Source of the DNA: JASJHI01 sp965371355
GTDB taxonomy: Bacteria > Actinomycetota > Acidimicrobiia > Acidimicrobiales > Ilumatobacteraceae
Reading direction: 5' to 3'
Length of the DNA stretch: 7,237 nucleotides
Assembly: GCA_965371355.1 (NCBI GenBank)
Contig: CBDUYD010000149.1
Span: 1 to 7,237 of the forward strand
Shown here piece by piece: positions 1-5,498 of the stretch. Within the stretch, counting starts at the first letter, position 1. Each line of letters begins with the position of its first letter. The notes below the pieces were generated by a model. It was not told where the DNA came from, searched no databases, and worked only from the letters and a program-made list of their open reading frames with translations. Made by a program: the position numbers and the translations under genes.

Positions 1-38
1 ACGGTCGCTCGGCGGGTTGGTCGAACGGTCGCTCGGCG
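1..38. repeat. 14-bp direct repeat, 24-bp period
   Basis: The 14 bases ACGGTCGCTCGGCG occur at 1-14 and again, identically, at 25-38. The period of 24 bp is a whole number of codons, and in the fetB frame both copies read RSLG. The left copy touches the window edge, so the repeat may be longer or have more units. It lies just before the preferred fetB start. Confidence 0.6.
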
Positions 39-76
39 ACGGTGGACGAGGCGTCCTGGCCGCGTCGGGTGGCGGC

Positions 77-856
77 GTGGACATCGGACTCGCGGGGCTC
101 GCCGCGTCCGGCATCCTCGTCGCTGTCGCGGTGGCGATCTCGCTGTGGCGTCGGCTCGGCCTCGGACGCAGCCTGCTCTGGGCGGCGCTGCGGGCGCTCG
201 TGCAACTGCTGTTCGTCGGATGGGCCCTCCAGCTCGTCGTCAATCCGGATGACCCGCTGCTCTGGTCGGCGCTGTGGCTGCTGGTGATGCTCGGATTCGC
301 TGCCTGGACGACGAAGCGGCGTGCGCCCGAGGTCCCCGCCATCGTGCCCCTCTCGCTGCTCGCCTACGGTTCTGCGCTCGCGGTCAGCCTCGGCGTGCTG
401 TTCGGCTTCGGCGTCTATCCGCTCGAGGGTCGCACGCTCGTACCGCTCGCCGGAATGGTGGTCGGCAACTCGCTGGCGGCGACCGTGCTGGTGTCGCGGC
501 GGTTGCTCGCCGAGGCGACCGATCAACGAGGGGTGATCGAGGGGCGGCTTGCGCTCGGCCTCTCCTCGGCCGAGGCGTTCCAGCCGAATCTGCGCGAATC
601 GCTCCGCACCGCCCTCGTCCCCCAGATCGAGACCACCAAGGCGGTCGGGATCGTCGTACTCCCCGGCGCGATGGTCGGACTCATCCTCGGCGGAGTCGAT
701 CCCGCCGAGGCGGTGAAGGTGCAGCTCTCGGTGATGTACCTCGTGCTCGGCAGCGTCGCGACCACGACCACCGTCATGGGCCTGGGCATCTCACGCAAGC
801 TGTTCACCCCGGGTCAACAGCTGCGCCGGATCACGCCGTCGCCGTCAAAGATCTGA
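77..856 (+). CDS. fetB: FetB/YbbM-family ABC metal exporter permease
   Basis: Membrane permease of the UPF0014 (FetB/YbbM) family. In Escherichia coli, FetB works with the ATPase FetA to export iron. The GTG start at 77 gives 259 residues, the usual family length, beginning VDIGLAGL. Hydrophobic segments lie at roughly residues 5-23, 33-55, 61-77, 88-112, 120-140, 190-208 and 214-238. Family signatures are PLAGMVVGNS (about 122-131), the cytoplasmic stretch EGRLALGLSSAEAF, and ALVPQIETTKAVGIVVLPGAM leading into LILGGVDPAEAV and a Thr-rich final helix. A weak GGGTGG lies 4 nt before this start. A TTG at 17 would add 20 Gly-rich residues, and the frame stays open to the window edge, so a start further left cannot be excluded. 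The partner ATPase is probably just upstream, out of view. The family call is firm; iron as substrate is inferred from E. coli. Confidence 0.9.
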   Translation: MDIGLAGLAASGILVAVAVAISLWRRLGLGRSLLWAALRALVQLLFVGWALQLVVNPDDPLLWSALWLLVMLGFAAWTTKRRAPEVPAIVPLSLLAYGSALAVSLGVLFGFGVYPLEGRTLVPLAGMVVGNSLAATVLVSRRLLAEATDQRGVIEGRLALGLSSAEAFQPNLRESLRTALVPQIETTKAVGIVVLPGAMVGLILGGVDPAEAVKVQLSVMYLVLGSVATTTTVMGLGISRKLFTPGQQLRRITPSPSKI

Positions 857-891
857 CCGGCAGCGACCTCGGGGGCCGCCGCTCGTCGGTC
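855..891. terminator. Hairpin between convergent fetB and ychF, possible bidirectional terminator
   Basis: Bases 855-865 (GACCGGCAGCG) can pair with 880-891 (CGCTCGTCGGTC) in an 11-bp stem with one G-U pair and one bulged base (884), closing a 14-nt loop. The stem overlaps the fetB stop codon (854-856) on one side and the ychF stop codon (890-892) on the other. There is no T-tract on either side, so a canonical intrinsic terminator is not shown. The position between two converging genes only 33 bp apart is the main argument for function. Confidence 0.35.
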
Positions 892-1978
892 ACACGTTGA
901 AGCGGAACTCCATTACGTCGCCGTCCTGCGCGAGGTAGTCCTTGCCCTCGACGCGGATCTTGCCGGCCTCCTTGCCCTTCGTCCACGAGCCGAGTTCGAG
1001 AAGTTCGTCCCACTGGATCACCTCGGCGCGGATGAACCCGCGCTGGAAGTCGGTATGGATCCGCCCCGCGCAGACGGGCGCGGTCGATCCCTCGTAGAAC
1101 GTCCAGGCACGACTCTCCTTCTCACCCGTGGTGAGGAACGTGCGCAGGCCGAGTAGGTGATAGGCGCTGCGGACCATCCGGAAGAGCGCCCCCTCGCCGA
1201 GCCCGAAGCCCTCGAGGATCTCGGCGCGCTCGTCCGGATCTTCGATCGCCGCGGCTTCGGCCTCGAGTTGCACGCACATCGCGATCACCTCGACGTTGTC
1301 GCCCGCGTCGTTGAACTCCGCGGCGATGAGCGCCTCGTGTTCGGAGATCGAGTCGAGGTCGTCCTCGCCGACGTTGACGACCGCCAGCACGCGCCGGTTG
1401 GTGAGGAGGAAGTGGGGGGCGAGCGCCTCGCGGGTCTCGTCGTGGAGCCCGGCGCGATAGAGCGGCAAACCTTCGGAAAGCGCTTCGTAGGCGGTCTCGA
1501 GATGGCGGACCTCCTCGGCGAGCGCCATGTCGAGCTTGGCCGCCCGCTTGGTCTTGTGCAGGCGGTTCTCGACGGTTTCGAGGTCGGCGAGCGCGAGTTC
1601 GAGTTCGACGATCCGGAGGTGTTCGAGCGGGTCGGCCGATCCGGTGATGTCGTCGTTCTCGAAGGCCCGCAGGACGAACACGATCGCGTCGACCTCGCGG
1701 ATGTTGGCGAGGAACTTGTTGCCGAGACCCTCGCCCTTGCTCGCTCCCTCGACGAGACCGCCGATGTCGACGACCTCGACCGCGGCGTGCACGACGTTCT
1801 TCGACTGCGACATCTCCGCCAGCCGGTCGAGCCGTTCGTCGGGCACCTTGGCGACGCCGATGTTGGGGTCCTTCGTGGCGAACGGGTACGGCGCGGCGAG
1901 CGCCCCACCCCCGGTGAGCGCGTTGTACAGCGAGCTCTTGCCCGCGTTCGGAAGACCGACCAGACCGAAACGTTCCAT
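890..1978 (-). CDS. ychF: Redox-regulated/ribosome-associated ATPase YchF (Obg-like, OLA1 family)
   Basis: Cytosolic TRAFAC-class P-loop NTPase, nearly universal, that binds ribosomes and hydrolyses ATP rather than GTP. It is linked to translation and stress responses. The ATG at 1978 gives 362 residues (E. coli YchF has 363) starting MERFGLVGLPNAGKSS. Visible parts: Walker A GLPNAGKS (8-15), switch region YPFATKDPNIGV (31-42), G3 motif DIGGLVEGASKGEGLGN (71-87), a helical/coiled-coil insert (about 120-190), and the altered G4 motif NVGE (202-205), which fits the NxxE pattern associated with ATP preference in OLA1/YchF. A C-terminal TGS domain (about 277-360) ends EGKDYLAQDGDVMEFRF. The E. 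coli redox cysteine C35 aligns with Ala34 here. An upstream in-frame extension to 2041 is Gly/Pro-rich with no homology, so it is excluded. Convergent with fetB; not evidently in an operon. Confidence 0.97.
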   Translation of the reverse strand: MERFGLVGLPNAGKSSLYNALTGGGALAAPYPFATKDPNIGVAKVPDERLDRLAEMSQSKNVVHAAVEVVDIGGLVEGASKGEGLGNKFLANIREVDAIVFVLRAFENDDITGSADPLEHLRIVELELALADLETVENRLHKTKRAAKLDMALAEEVRHLETAYEALSEGLPLYRAGLHDETREALAPHFLLTNRRVLAVVNVGEDDLDSISEHEALIAAEFNDAGDNVEVIAMCVQLEAEAAAIEDPDERAEILEGFGLGEGALFRMVRSAYHLLGLRTFLTTGEKESRAWTFYEGSTAPVCAGRIHTDFQRGFIRAEVIQWDELLELGSWTKGKEAGKIRVEGKDYLAQDGDVMEFRFNV

Positions 1979-1988
1979 GCCCGGCCCG

Positions 1989-1994
1989 AGGCTA
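1989..1994 (-). promoter_or_regulatory. Possible -10 element for ychF
   Basis: On the minus strand TAGCCT (fits TANNNT) ends 10 nt before the ychF ATG. Initiation about 7 nt downstream would leave a leader of only 3-4 nt, effectively leaderless. No TTGACA-like -35 box and no Shine-Dalgarno site are apparent. This is a single short motif, so the call is tentative. Confidence 0.3.
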
Positions 1995-2047
1995 CCGACC
2001 ACCTGCCCGCCCGGCCCCGCAGACTCGCCGCCACGCCACACATGGCT

Positions 2048-2100
2048 CGTCTCGACGGCGAAAGCGTCGATTGTCGAACGTTGTGACGTCGAGACTTCAG
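2048..2100. repeat. Palindromic direct repeat, copy A (downstream end of DUF559 gene)
   Basis: This 53-bp segment matches 3058-3110 in the same orientation at 40 of 53 positions without gaps. Its ends form an inverted repeat: GTCTCGACG at 2049-2057 is the exact reverse complement of CGTCGAGAC at 2087-2095, separated by 29 nt. The right end covers the stop codon (2097-2099) of the DUF559-domain gene, so this copy abuts that gene's 3' end. The rest lies in the ychF upstream region. It could be a REP-like palindromic element, a cassette boundary, or a transcription-ending hairpin for the DUF559 gene. Confidence 0.7.
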
Positions 2101-3011
2101 ATCGGGGGTGGGGGGAGTGCTGACCAGCGCTCGACGAGCCGGCGGACGCGGCGAGCCGTGTCGGACGGACGGTTGACGATTGCCCGGTAGCTGAGGCGCA
2201 TCACGATCCAGCCGGCGGCGCGCAGGTCGTCGTCGCGGCGCCGATCCCGCTCGAACTGATCGCGATCGAGTCCATGGCTCGTCCATCCGTCGCACTCGAT
2301 CAGCACCGCCGTGTCGACGATCCGGAAGTCGACCTCCCATCCGCAGATGACCTGATGGAAGACGATCCTCGGCAATCGGAACCGGTCGACGAGTCGCGCC
2401 ATCGCGGACTCGAGCATCGAGTCGCTGGGCTTGGCGTCGATCGTCCACTCGTCGATCGCTGCGCGAAGCGCTCGGACTCCCGCCCGACCGGGTCGCGCGT
2501 GGAGAACGAGCGATGACTCGAGTGCGCGGAGGCTCACCATCCGCGCCGCGAGTGTGTGGCCGACCGCGGCCGAGACCGCGGCGGGATCGACCGCACCGAG
2601 GTCGCAGAGTGTGCGGAAGATATTGGTGCATGCAATGTTGGAGCGACTTCGCGGGATGAGTTCGGCACCGTCGGTGGGCCGATGGATGTTGACCGCGACG
2701 AGACGGGAATCGCGTCGCCGGCCGGCGAGTATGACGTCGATCTCGTCGTCAGGCGGTCGCTGGATCCCCCAGAGTGCGGCAGCGCTGCGGTGAGAGGCCA
2801 GCGCGCCGGGACCCGCGGCGAGCACGGCCGCGGCGATCCGCTGCTCGGGCGTTCGCGGAGTGCCGGGAAGCCGAGCAACCCCTGGGTGCAGTTCCTCGAG
2901 GTGGCCGGCGCGGATCGAACGCCGCCACGCCTGGTCGGAGAGCCGGGACGCGTCACGCGTGACCAGGCCGTGGTGAGCCGTCGCCCATTCGTCGAATTCT
3001 CGTGCCCGCAC
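2097..3011 (-). CDS. AbiEi-like winged-helix + DUF559 (Vsr-related nuclease-fold) protein
   Basis: A 304-residue protein with two parts. Residues 1-90 resemble the N-terminal winged-helix domain of AbiEi-family type IV antitoxins: HGLVTRDA, then RSIRAGHLEELHPGVARLPG, then AAGPGALASHRSAAALWGI. Residues about 195-295 are a DUF559 domain, related to Vsr/PD-(D/E)XK endonucleases: Glu201, VDF (Asp228), IECDGW (Glu239, Asp241), His246 and IVMRLSY near 269-275. The core acidic residues are present, so nuclease activity is possible but not shown for this family. The GTG at 3011 is the first in-frame start before the conserved N-terminus. No Shine-Dalgarno site is evident, and the long upstream open frame looks like a shadow of the PHP gene. 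No toxin (AbiEii-like nucleotidyltransferase) lies adjacent: neighbours are ychF and a PHP gene. The ends are bracketed by a palindromic direct repeat. Some codons (AAT, ATT, ACA) are less GC-biased than those of neighbours, weakly suggesting transfer. Confidence 0.85.
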   Translation of the reverse strand: MRAREFDEWATAHHGLVTRDASRLSDQAWRRSIRAGHLEELHPGVARLPGTPRTPEQRIAAAVLAAGPGALASHRSAAALWGIQRPPDDEIDVILAGRRRDSRLVAVNIHRPTDGAELIPRSRSNIACTNIFRTLCDLGAVDPAAVSAAVGHTLAARMVSLRALESSLVLHARPGRAGVRALRAAIDEWTIDAKPSDSMLESAMARLVDRFRLPRIVFHQVICGWEVDFRIVDTAVLIECDGWTSHGLDRDQFERDRRRDDDLRAAGWIVMRLSYRAIVNRPSDTARRVRRLVERWSALPPPPI

Positions 3012-3057
3012 GAAGAGGCAGTGGGTGACGTCGAGGCGCTGGCGGCATCCAACTCCA

Positions 3058-3110
3058 CGTTTCGACGTCGAATCGTTCGATTTCCGACGGTTGTTACGTC
3101 GAGACGTCGG
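3058..3110. repeat. Palindromic direct repeat, copy B (upstream of DUF559 gene)
   Basis: Second copy of the 53-bp element at 2048-2100 (40/53 identical). The terminal inverted repeat is CGTTTCGACGT (3058-3068) against ACGTCGAGACG (3096-3106): 10 Watson-Crick pairs plus one G-T over 11 positions. A perfect 12-bp palindrome, TTCGACGTCGAA, occupies 3061-3072. The copy starts 47 bp upstream of the DUF559 gene's GTG and ends 36 bp before the -10 box of the divergent PHP gene, so it occupies their shared control region. It may act as an operator for the winged-helix protein, since AbiEi antitoxins are known to bind inverted repeats in their own promoters, or it may mark a cassette edge. Confidence 0.7.
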
Positions 3111-3146
3111 CGAGAACCGGCCGGGGGGCGGTGGGGGGATGGCGGG

Positions 3147-3158
3147 TACGGTTGGGAG
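3147..3158 (+). promoter_or_regulatory. Leaderless -10 element for the PHP gene
   Basis: TACGGT at 3147-3152 is followed by exactly 6 nt and then the ATG at 3159. A TANNNT box at this distance places transcription start on the A of ATG, the usual leaderless arrangement in actinobacteria. The same hexamer and spacing occur before the esterase gene on the other strand. No clear -35 box is visible. Confidence 0.55.
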
Positions 3159-4196
3159 ATGGAACCGGGGGAGGCGATGACGCCGGAGGAGGCGTTGCTG
3201 CGGGTGGTGCACTGCCTCGACAGGGCGCACGAGAGCGGATTCAAGTCGAAGGCGTTCGTGCGGGCGCTCGACGTGGTGCGCAACACCCCGGCCGACGAGC
3301 TCGAGCGGCGGGGGGGAAACGACACGCTCACCGAACTCGACGGGATCGGCAAGTCGACCGCGGCGGTGATCGGTGACGCGCTCGCCGGCCGCGAGCCCGC
3401 ATATCTGCGCAGGATCGAGGCCGAATCGCAGGTAGCGATCACCGATGCCGGGCAGCGATACCGCGACGCGCTTCGCGGCGACTGCCACCTGCACTCGACG
3501 TGGAGCGATGGGGGAGCGCCGATCGAGGCGATGGCGGCGACGGCGATCGCGATCGGGCACGACTACATGGTGCAGACCGACCATTCGGCCAGGCTCACGA
3601 TCGCCCACGGGCTCGACGAGCAGCGCCTCGCCGATCAGCTCGACAAGATCGCCGAGGTCAACGAAGCGATCGCCGACGCAGGCCACGACTTCAAGATCCT
3701 CTCGGGGATGGAGGTCGACATCCTCGAGGACGGGTCGCTCGATCTGTCAGACGAGATGCTCGACCGCCTCGACGTGGTCGTCGCCAGCGTGCACTCGAAG
3801 CTGCGGATGGAGCGGCAGCCGATGACCGAGCGGATGGTGCTCGCCGCGGCGTCGCCACACGTCGACATACTCGGGCACTGCACCGGCCGGATGATCGGCA
3901 AGCGGCCGCCGTCGACGTTCGATGCCGACTACGTGTTCGCGGCCTGCGCGCAGTTCAACACGGCCGTCGAGATCAACTGTCGCCCCGAGCGACTCGACCC
4001 GCCGCGCGAGCTGCTCCGCCGGGCGGTTGAGCACGGTTGCTGGTTCTCGATCGACACGGATGCCCACGCCACGGGGCAACTCGAGTGGCAGGCTCACGGA
4101 TGCGACCGCGCCGCCGAGTGCGAGGTTCCGATCGACCGGATCGTCAACACGCTGTCGGCCGATGGCCTGATCGCCTGGACGAGCCGGGCGGCGTAG
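3159..4196 (+). CDS. PolX-like PHP phosphoesterase with N-terminal helix-hairpin-helix domain, no polymerase palm
   Basis: A 345-residue protein resembling the two ends of bacterial DNA polymerase X joined directly. Residues about 8-88 look like the Pol-beta 8-kDa domain: SGFKSKAFVRALDVVRN, then the helix-hairpin-helix LDGIGKSTAAVI (60-71). By alignment, the Schiff-base lysine of Pol beta (K72) is Val70, so dRP-lyase activity is unlikely. Residues about 106-340 are a PHP domain with a full apparent metal set: HLH (His110, His112), Asp117, TDHS (His142), GMEVDIL (Glu185), SVHS (His212), GHCTGR (His240) and TDAH (Asp301, His303). In PolX this domain provides 3'-5' exonuclease or related phosphoesterase activity. 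The palm nucleotidyltransferase is absent, so a DNA-repair nuclease or end-processing role is inferred. ATG 3159 is chosen because TACGGT lies 6 nt upstream. ATG 3177, preceded closely by GGGAGG, is the alternative. The longer upstream frame is antisense to the DUF559 gene and is rejected. Confidence 0.93.
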   Translation: MEPGEAMTPEEALLRVVHCLDRAHESGFKSKAFVRALDVVRNTPADELERRGGNDTLTELDGIGKSTAAVIGDALAGREPAYLRRIEAESQVAITDAGQRYRDALRGDCHLHSTWSDGGAPIEAMAATAIAIGHDYMVQTDHSARLTIAHGLDEQRLADQLDKIAEVNEAIADAGHDFKILSGMEVDILEDGSLDLSDEMLDRLDVVVASVHSKLRMERQPMTERMVLAAASPHVDILGHCTGRMIGKRPPSTFDADYVFAACAQFNTAVEINCRPERLDPPRELLRRAVEHGCWFSIDTDAHATGQLEWQAHGCDRAAECEVPIDRIVNTLSADGLIAWTSRAA

Positions 4197-4222
4197 GCCC
4201 TCGCGGCCCATCACCTCAGCCC

Positions 4223-4250
4223 GACCTGCGTCCTTCCGGCCCGCCAGGTC
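4223..4250. terminator. Hairpin between convergent PHP and esterase genes
   Basis: GACCTGCG (4223-4230) pairs with CG at 4242-4243 plus CAGGTC (4245-4250), with C4244 bulged: an 8-bp stem with an 11-nt loop. It overlaps the esterase stop codon (4249-4251) and lies 26 bp after the PHP stop codon. There is no T-tract. It is a candidate bidirectional terminator, similar in placement to the hairpin at 855-891. Confidence 0.35.
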
Positions 4251-5385
4251 AAGCGAGGCTGCCGAACACCGCCATCAGCAGGTTGAAGCCGCGCAGGTCG
4301 CCGACCGTTCCGTCACCCATCTTGTTCATCGCGTAGCCGAAGCTCAACTTCGCCTCGGTGTCGATGACCGCCAGCGAGCCACCCCACCCTCCCCAGTAGC
4401 ACGACCGTTCGTGCGGAAAGGGAACCGTCGGTGACGGCAGGCCGTAGCCCATCCCGTGACGCACGTCGATCCCTAACACGAGGTCGGTGCCCTGGACCTG
4501 CTCGTCGAAGATCCGGTCGACCCCCTCGGGGGAGAGGAGGGTGACGCCGTTGGCCGAACCACCGCAGGCGGTCGGCGCGTGCGCGGTGGCGACCGATCGA
4601 GCGTTGCCGTGACCGCCCGCCGCCGGTATTTCCTCCCGCCGCCAGTCGCGCCGTTGCGAGAGCGCGGCATCGAGGGCGGGCGGATTGCCCATCGCGCGAT
4701 AGGCGATCGAGTCCTCGTCGACGCCCTCGGCCACGAGTGTGCGAGACGCTGGGGGAATGACGTGGGCGACGCGGTCGTCGTGCTCGGGTCCGGTGCCGAT
4801 GTGGAAGTCGGCGCCGGTCGGACCGGCGATCTCGCTCGCGTAGAACTCGCCGAGGGAGGCTCCGGTGATCCGCTTGACGATCTCACCGAGGAGGTAGCCC
4901 TGGGAGATCGCGTGGTAGCCGGGGGCACTTCCGGGCTCCCACCACGGGGCCTGCGCGGCGAGCAGTCCGGCGAGCTTGTCGTGATCGAGGAAGTCCTCGG
5001 CCTCGATCGGTTCGTCCCAGCCGGCGAGACCTGCGGAGTGGCTGAGCACGTGGCGCGCTGCCACACGGTCCTTGCCGCCCGCCGCGAACTCGGGCCAGTA
5101 GCCGGCGATCGGCGCGTAGAGATCGAGTTCCCCCCGGTCGGCGAGCACCAAGCAGCACAGCGCGGCCATCGTCTTGGTCGTCGACCAGACGTTGATGATC
5201 GTGTCTCGTTCCCAGTCGCCGTCGCCGTGGTCGTACGTGGCGGTGCCGCCCCACAGGTCGACGACCATCTCGCCGTCGACGGTCGCGGCGACCGAGGCTC
5301 CCACCTCGTCGAATTCGGCGAAGTTCTTCTCGAACGCTTCGCGTACCGCCTCGTATCCCGGCGATACCGTTCCGTGAGTGGCCAT
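4249..5385 (-). CDS. Serine hydrolase/esterase, class C beta-lactamase fold (EstB-like)
   Basis: A 378-residue member of the beta-lactamase/penicillin-binding-protein-like serine hydrolases (Pfam beta-lactamase family, esterase family VIII type). The nucleophile motif is STTK (Ser68, Lys71) within INVWSTTKTMAALCCLVLADRG. The second motif is GYHA (Tyr157) in PGYHAISQGYLLGEIVKR. The KTG-like third motif is replaced by WGGWGGS (331-337), as in EstB-type esterases, followed by AVIDTEAKLSFGYAMNKM. Other family stretches are HVLSHSAGL (112-120) and the N-terminal GYEAVREAFEKNF. No signal peptide is visible, so a cytoplasmic location is expected. That fits hydrolysis of small esters or lactones better than cell-wall work; the substrate is unknown. 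ATG 5385 is supported by a TACGGT box 6 nt upstream (leaderless). It stands alone: convergent with the PHP gene and divergent from the PEP-utilizing protein gene. Confidence 0.93.
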   Translation of the reverse strand: MATHGTVSPGYEAVREAFEKNFAEFDEVGASVAATVDGEMVVDLWGGTATYDHGDGDWERDTIINVWSTTKTMAALCCLVLADRGELDLYAPIAGYWPEFAAGGKDRVAARHVLSHSAGLAGWDEPIEAEDFLDHDKLAGLLAAQAPWWEPGSAPGYHAISQGYLLGEIVKRITGASLGEFYASEIAGPTGADFHIGTGPEHDDRVAHVIPPASRTLVAEGVDEDSIAYRAMGNPPALDAALSQRRDWRREEIPAAGGHGNARSVATAHAPTACGGSANGVTLLSPEGVDRIFDEQVQGTDLVLGIDVRHGMGYGLPSPTVPFPHERSCYWGGWGGSLAVIDTEAKLSFGYAMNKMGDGTVGDLRGFNLLMAVFGSLA

Positions 5386-5397
5386 CGGGGGACCGTA
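5386..5397 (-). promoter_or_regulatory. Leaderless -10 element for the esterase gene
   Basis: Read on the minus strand, TACGGT (5397-5392) is followed by CCCCCG and then the ATG at 5385. This is the same hexamer and 6-nt spacing as before the PHP gene. No Shine-Dalgarno site is present, so leaderless translation is the simplest reading. Confidence 0.55.
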
Positions 5398-5410
5398 GTG
5401 CGGCCCGGTT

Positions 5411-5420
5411 CGAGTACTCG
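5411..5420. promoter_or_regulatory. 10-bp perfect palindrome in the divergent promoter region
   Basis: CGAGTACTCG is its own reverse complement. It lies 13 bp upstream of the esterase -10 box, about where a -35 region would be, and between two divergent genes, a usual place for a repressor or activator site. Short palindromes arise often in GC-rich DNA, so this is only a candidate operator. Confidence 0.25.
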
Positions 5421-5429
5421 TGTCCGACG

Positions 5430-5461
5430 TTGACGGGTCGATGACCGCGACGGGTTACTGT
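5430..5461 (+). promoter_or_regulatory. Possible -35/-10 pair for the PEP-utilizing protein gene
   Basis: TTGACG at 5430-5435 and TACTGT at 5456-5461 resemble -35 and -10 boxes. The spacer is 20 bp, longer than the usual 16-18, which weakens the case. Initiation near 5468 would give a leader of about 30 nt that contains the G-rich run used as ribosome binding site. Confidence 0.3.
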
Positions 5462-5498
5462 CGCCCGAACTATCAGCGGTGACCCCGGGGGGATGCAC

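Noticed and set aside
1157..2086. Long open frame (309 codons, +) opposite ychF
   Set aside because: It is antisense to the well-conserved ychF and its translation is an Arg/Glu/Val-rich shadow with no recognisable domain, as expected in GC-rich DNA.
2048..2100. Integron attC site
   Set aside because: The arrangement of a cassette with a terminal palindrome is suggestive, but the GTTRRRY/RYYYAAC core sites are absent (the sequence reads GTTGTGA and GTTGTTA), and there is no integrase or cassette series in view.
2048..3110. Insertion sequence or MITE with target-site duplication
   Set aside because: The repeats are direct and diverged, each is itself palindromic, no transposase is encoded between them, and no short identical target duplication flanks the pair.
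2556..3158. 201-codon upstream extension of the PHP frame
   Set aside because: It runs antisense through the DUF559 gene and is low-complexity in composition. PHP/HhH homology begins only after 3159 and a leaderless promoter sits there.
3012..3686. 225-codon N-terminal extension of the DUF559 frame
   Set aside because: It runs antisense to the PHP gene and the divergent region. AbiEi-type homology begins at the GTG at 3011.
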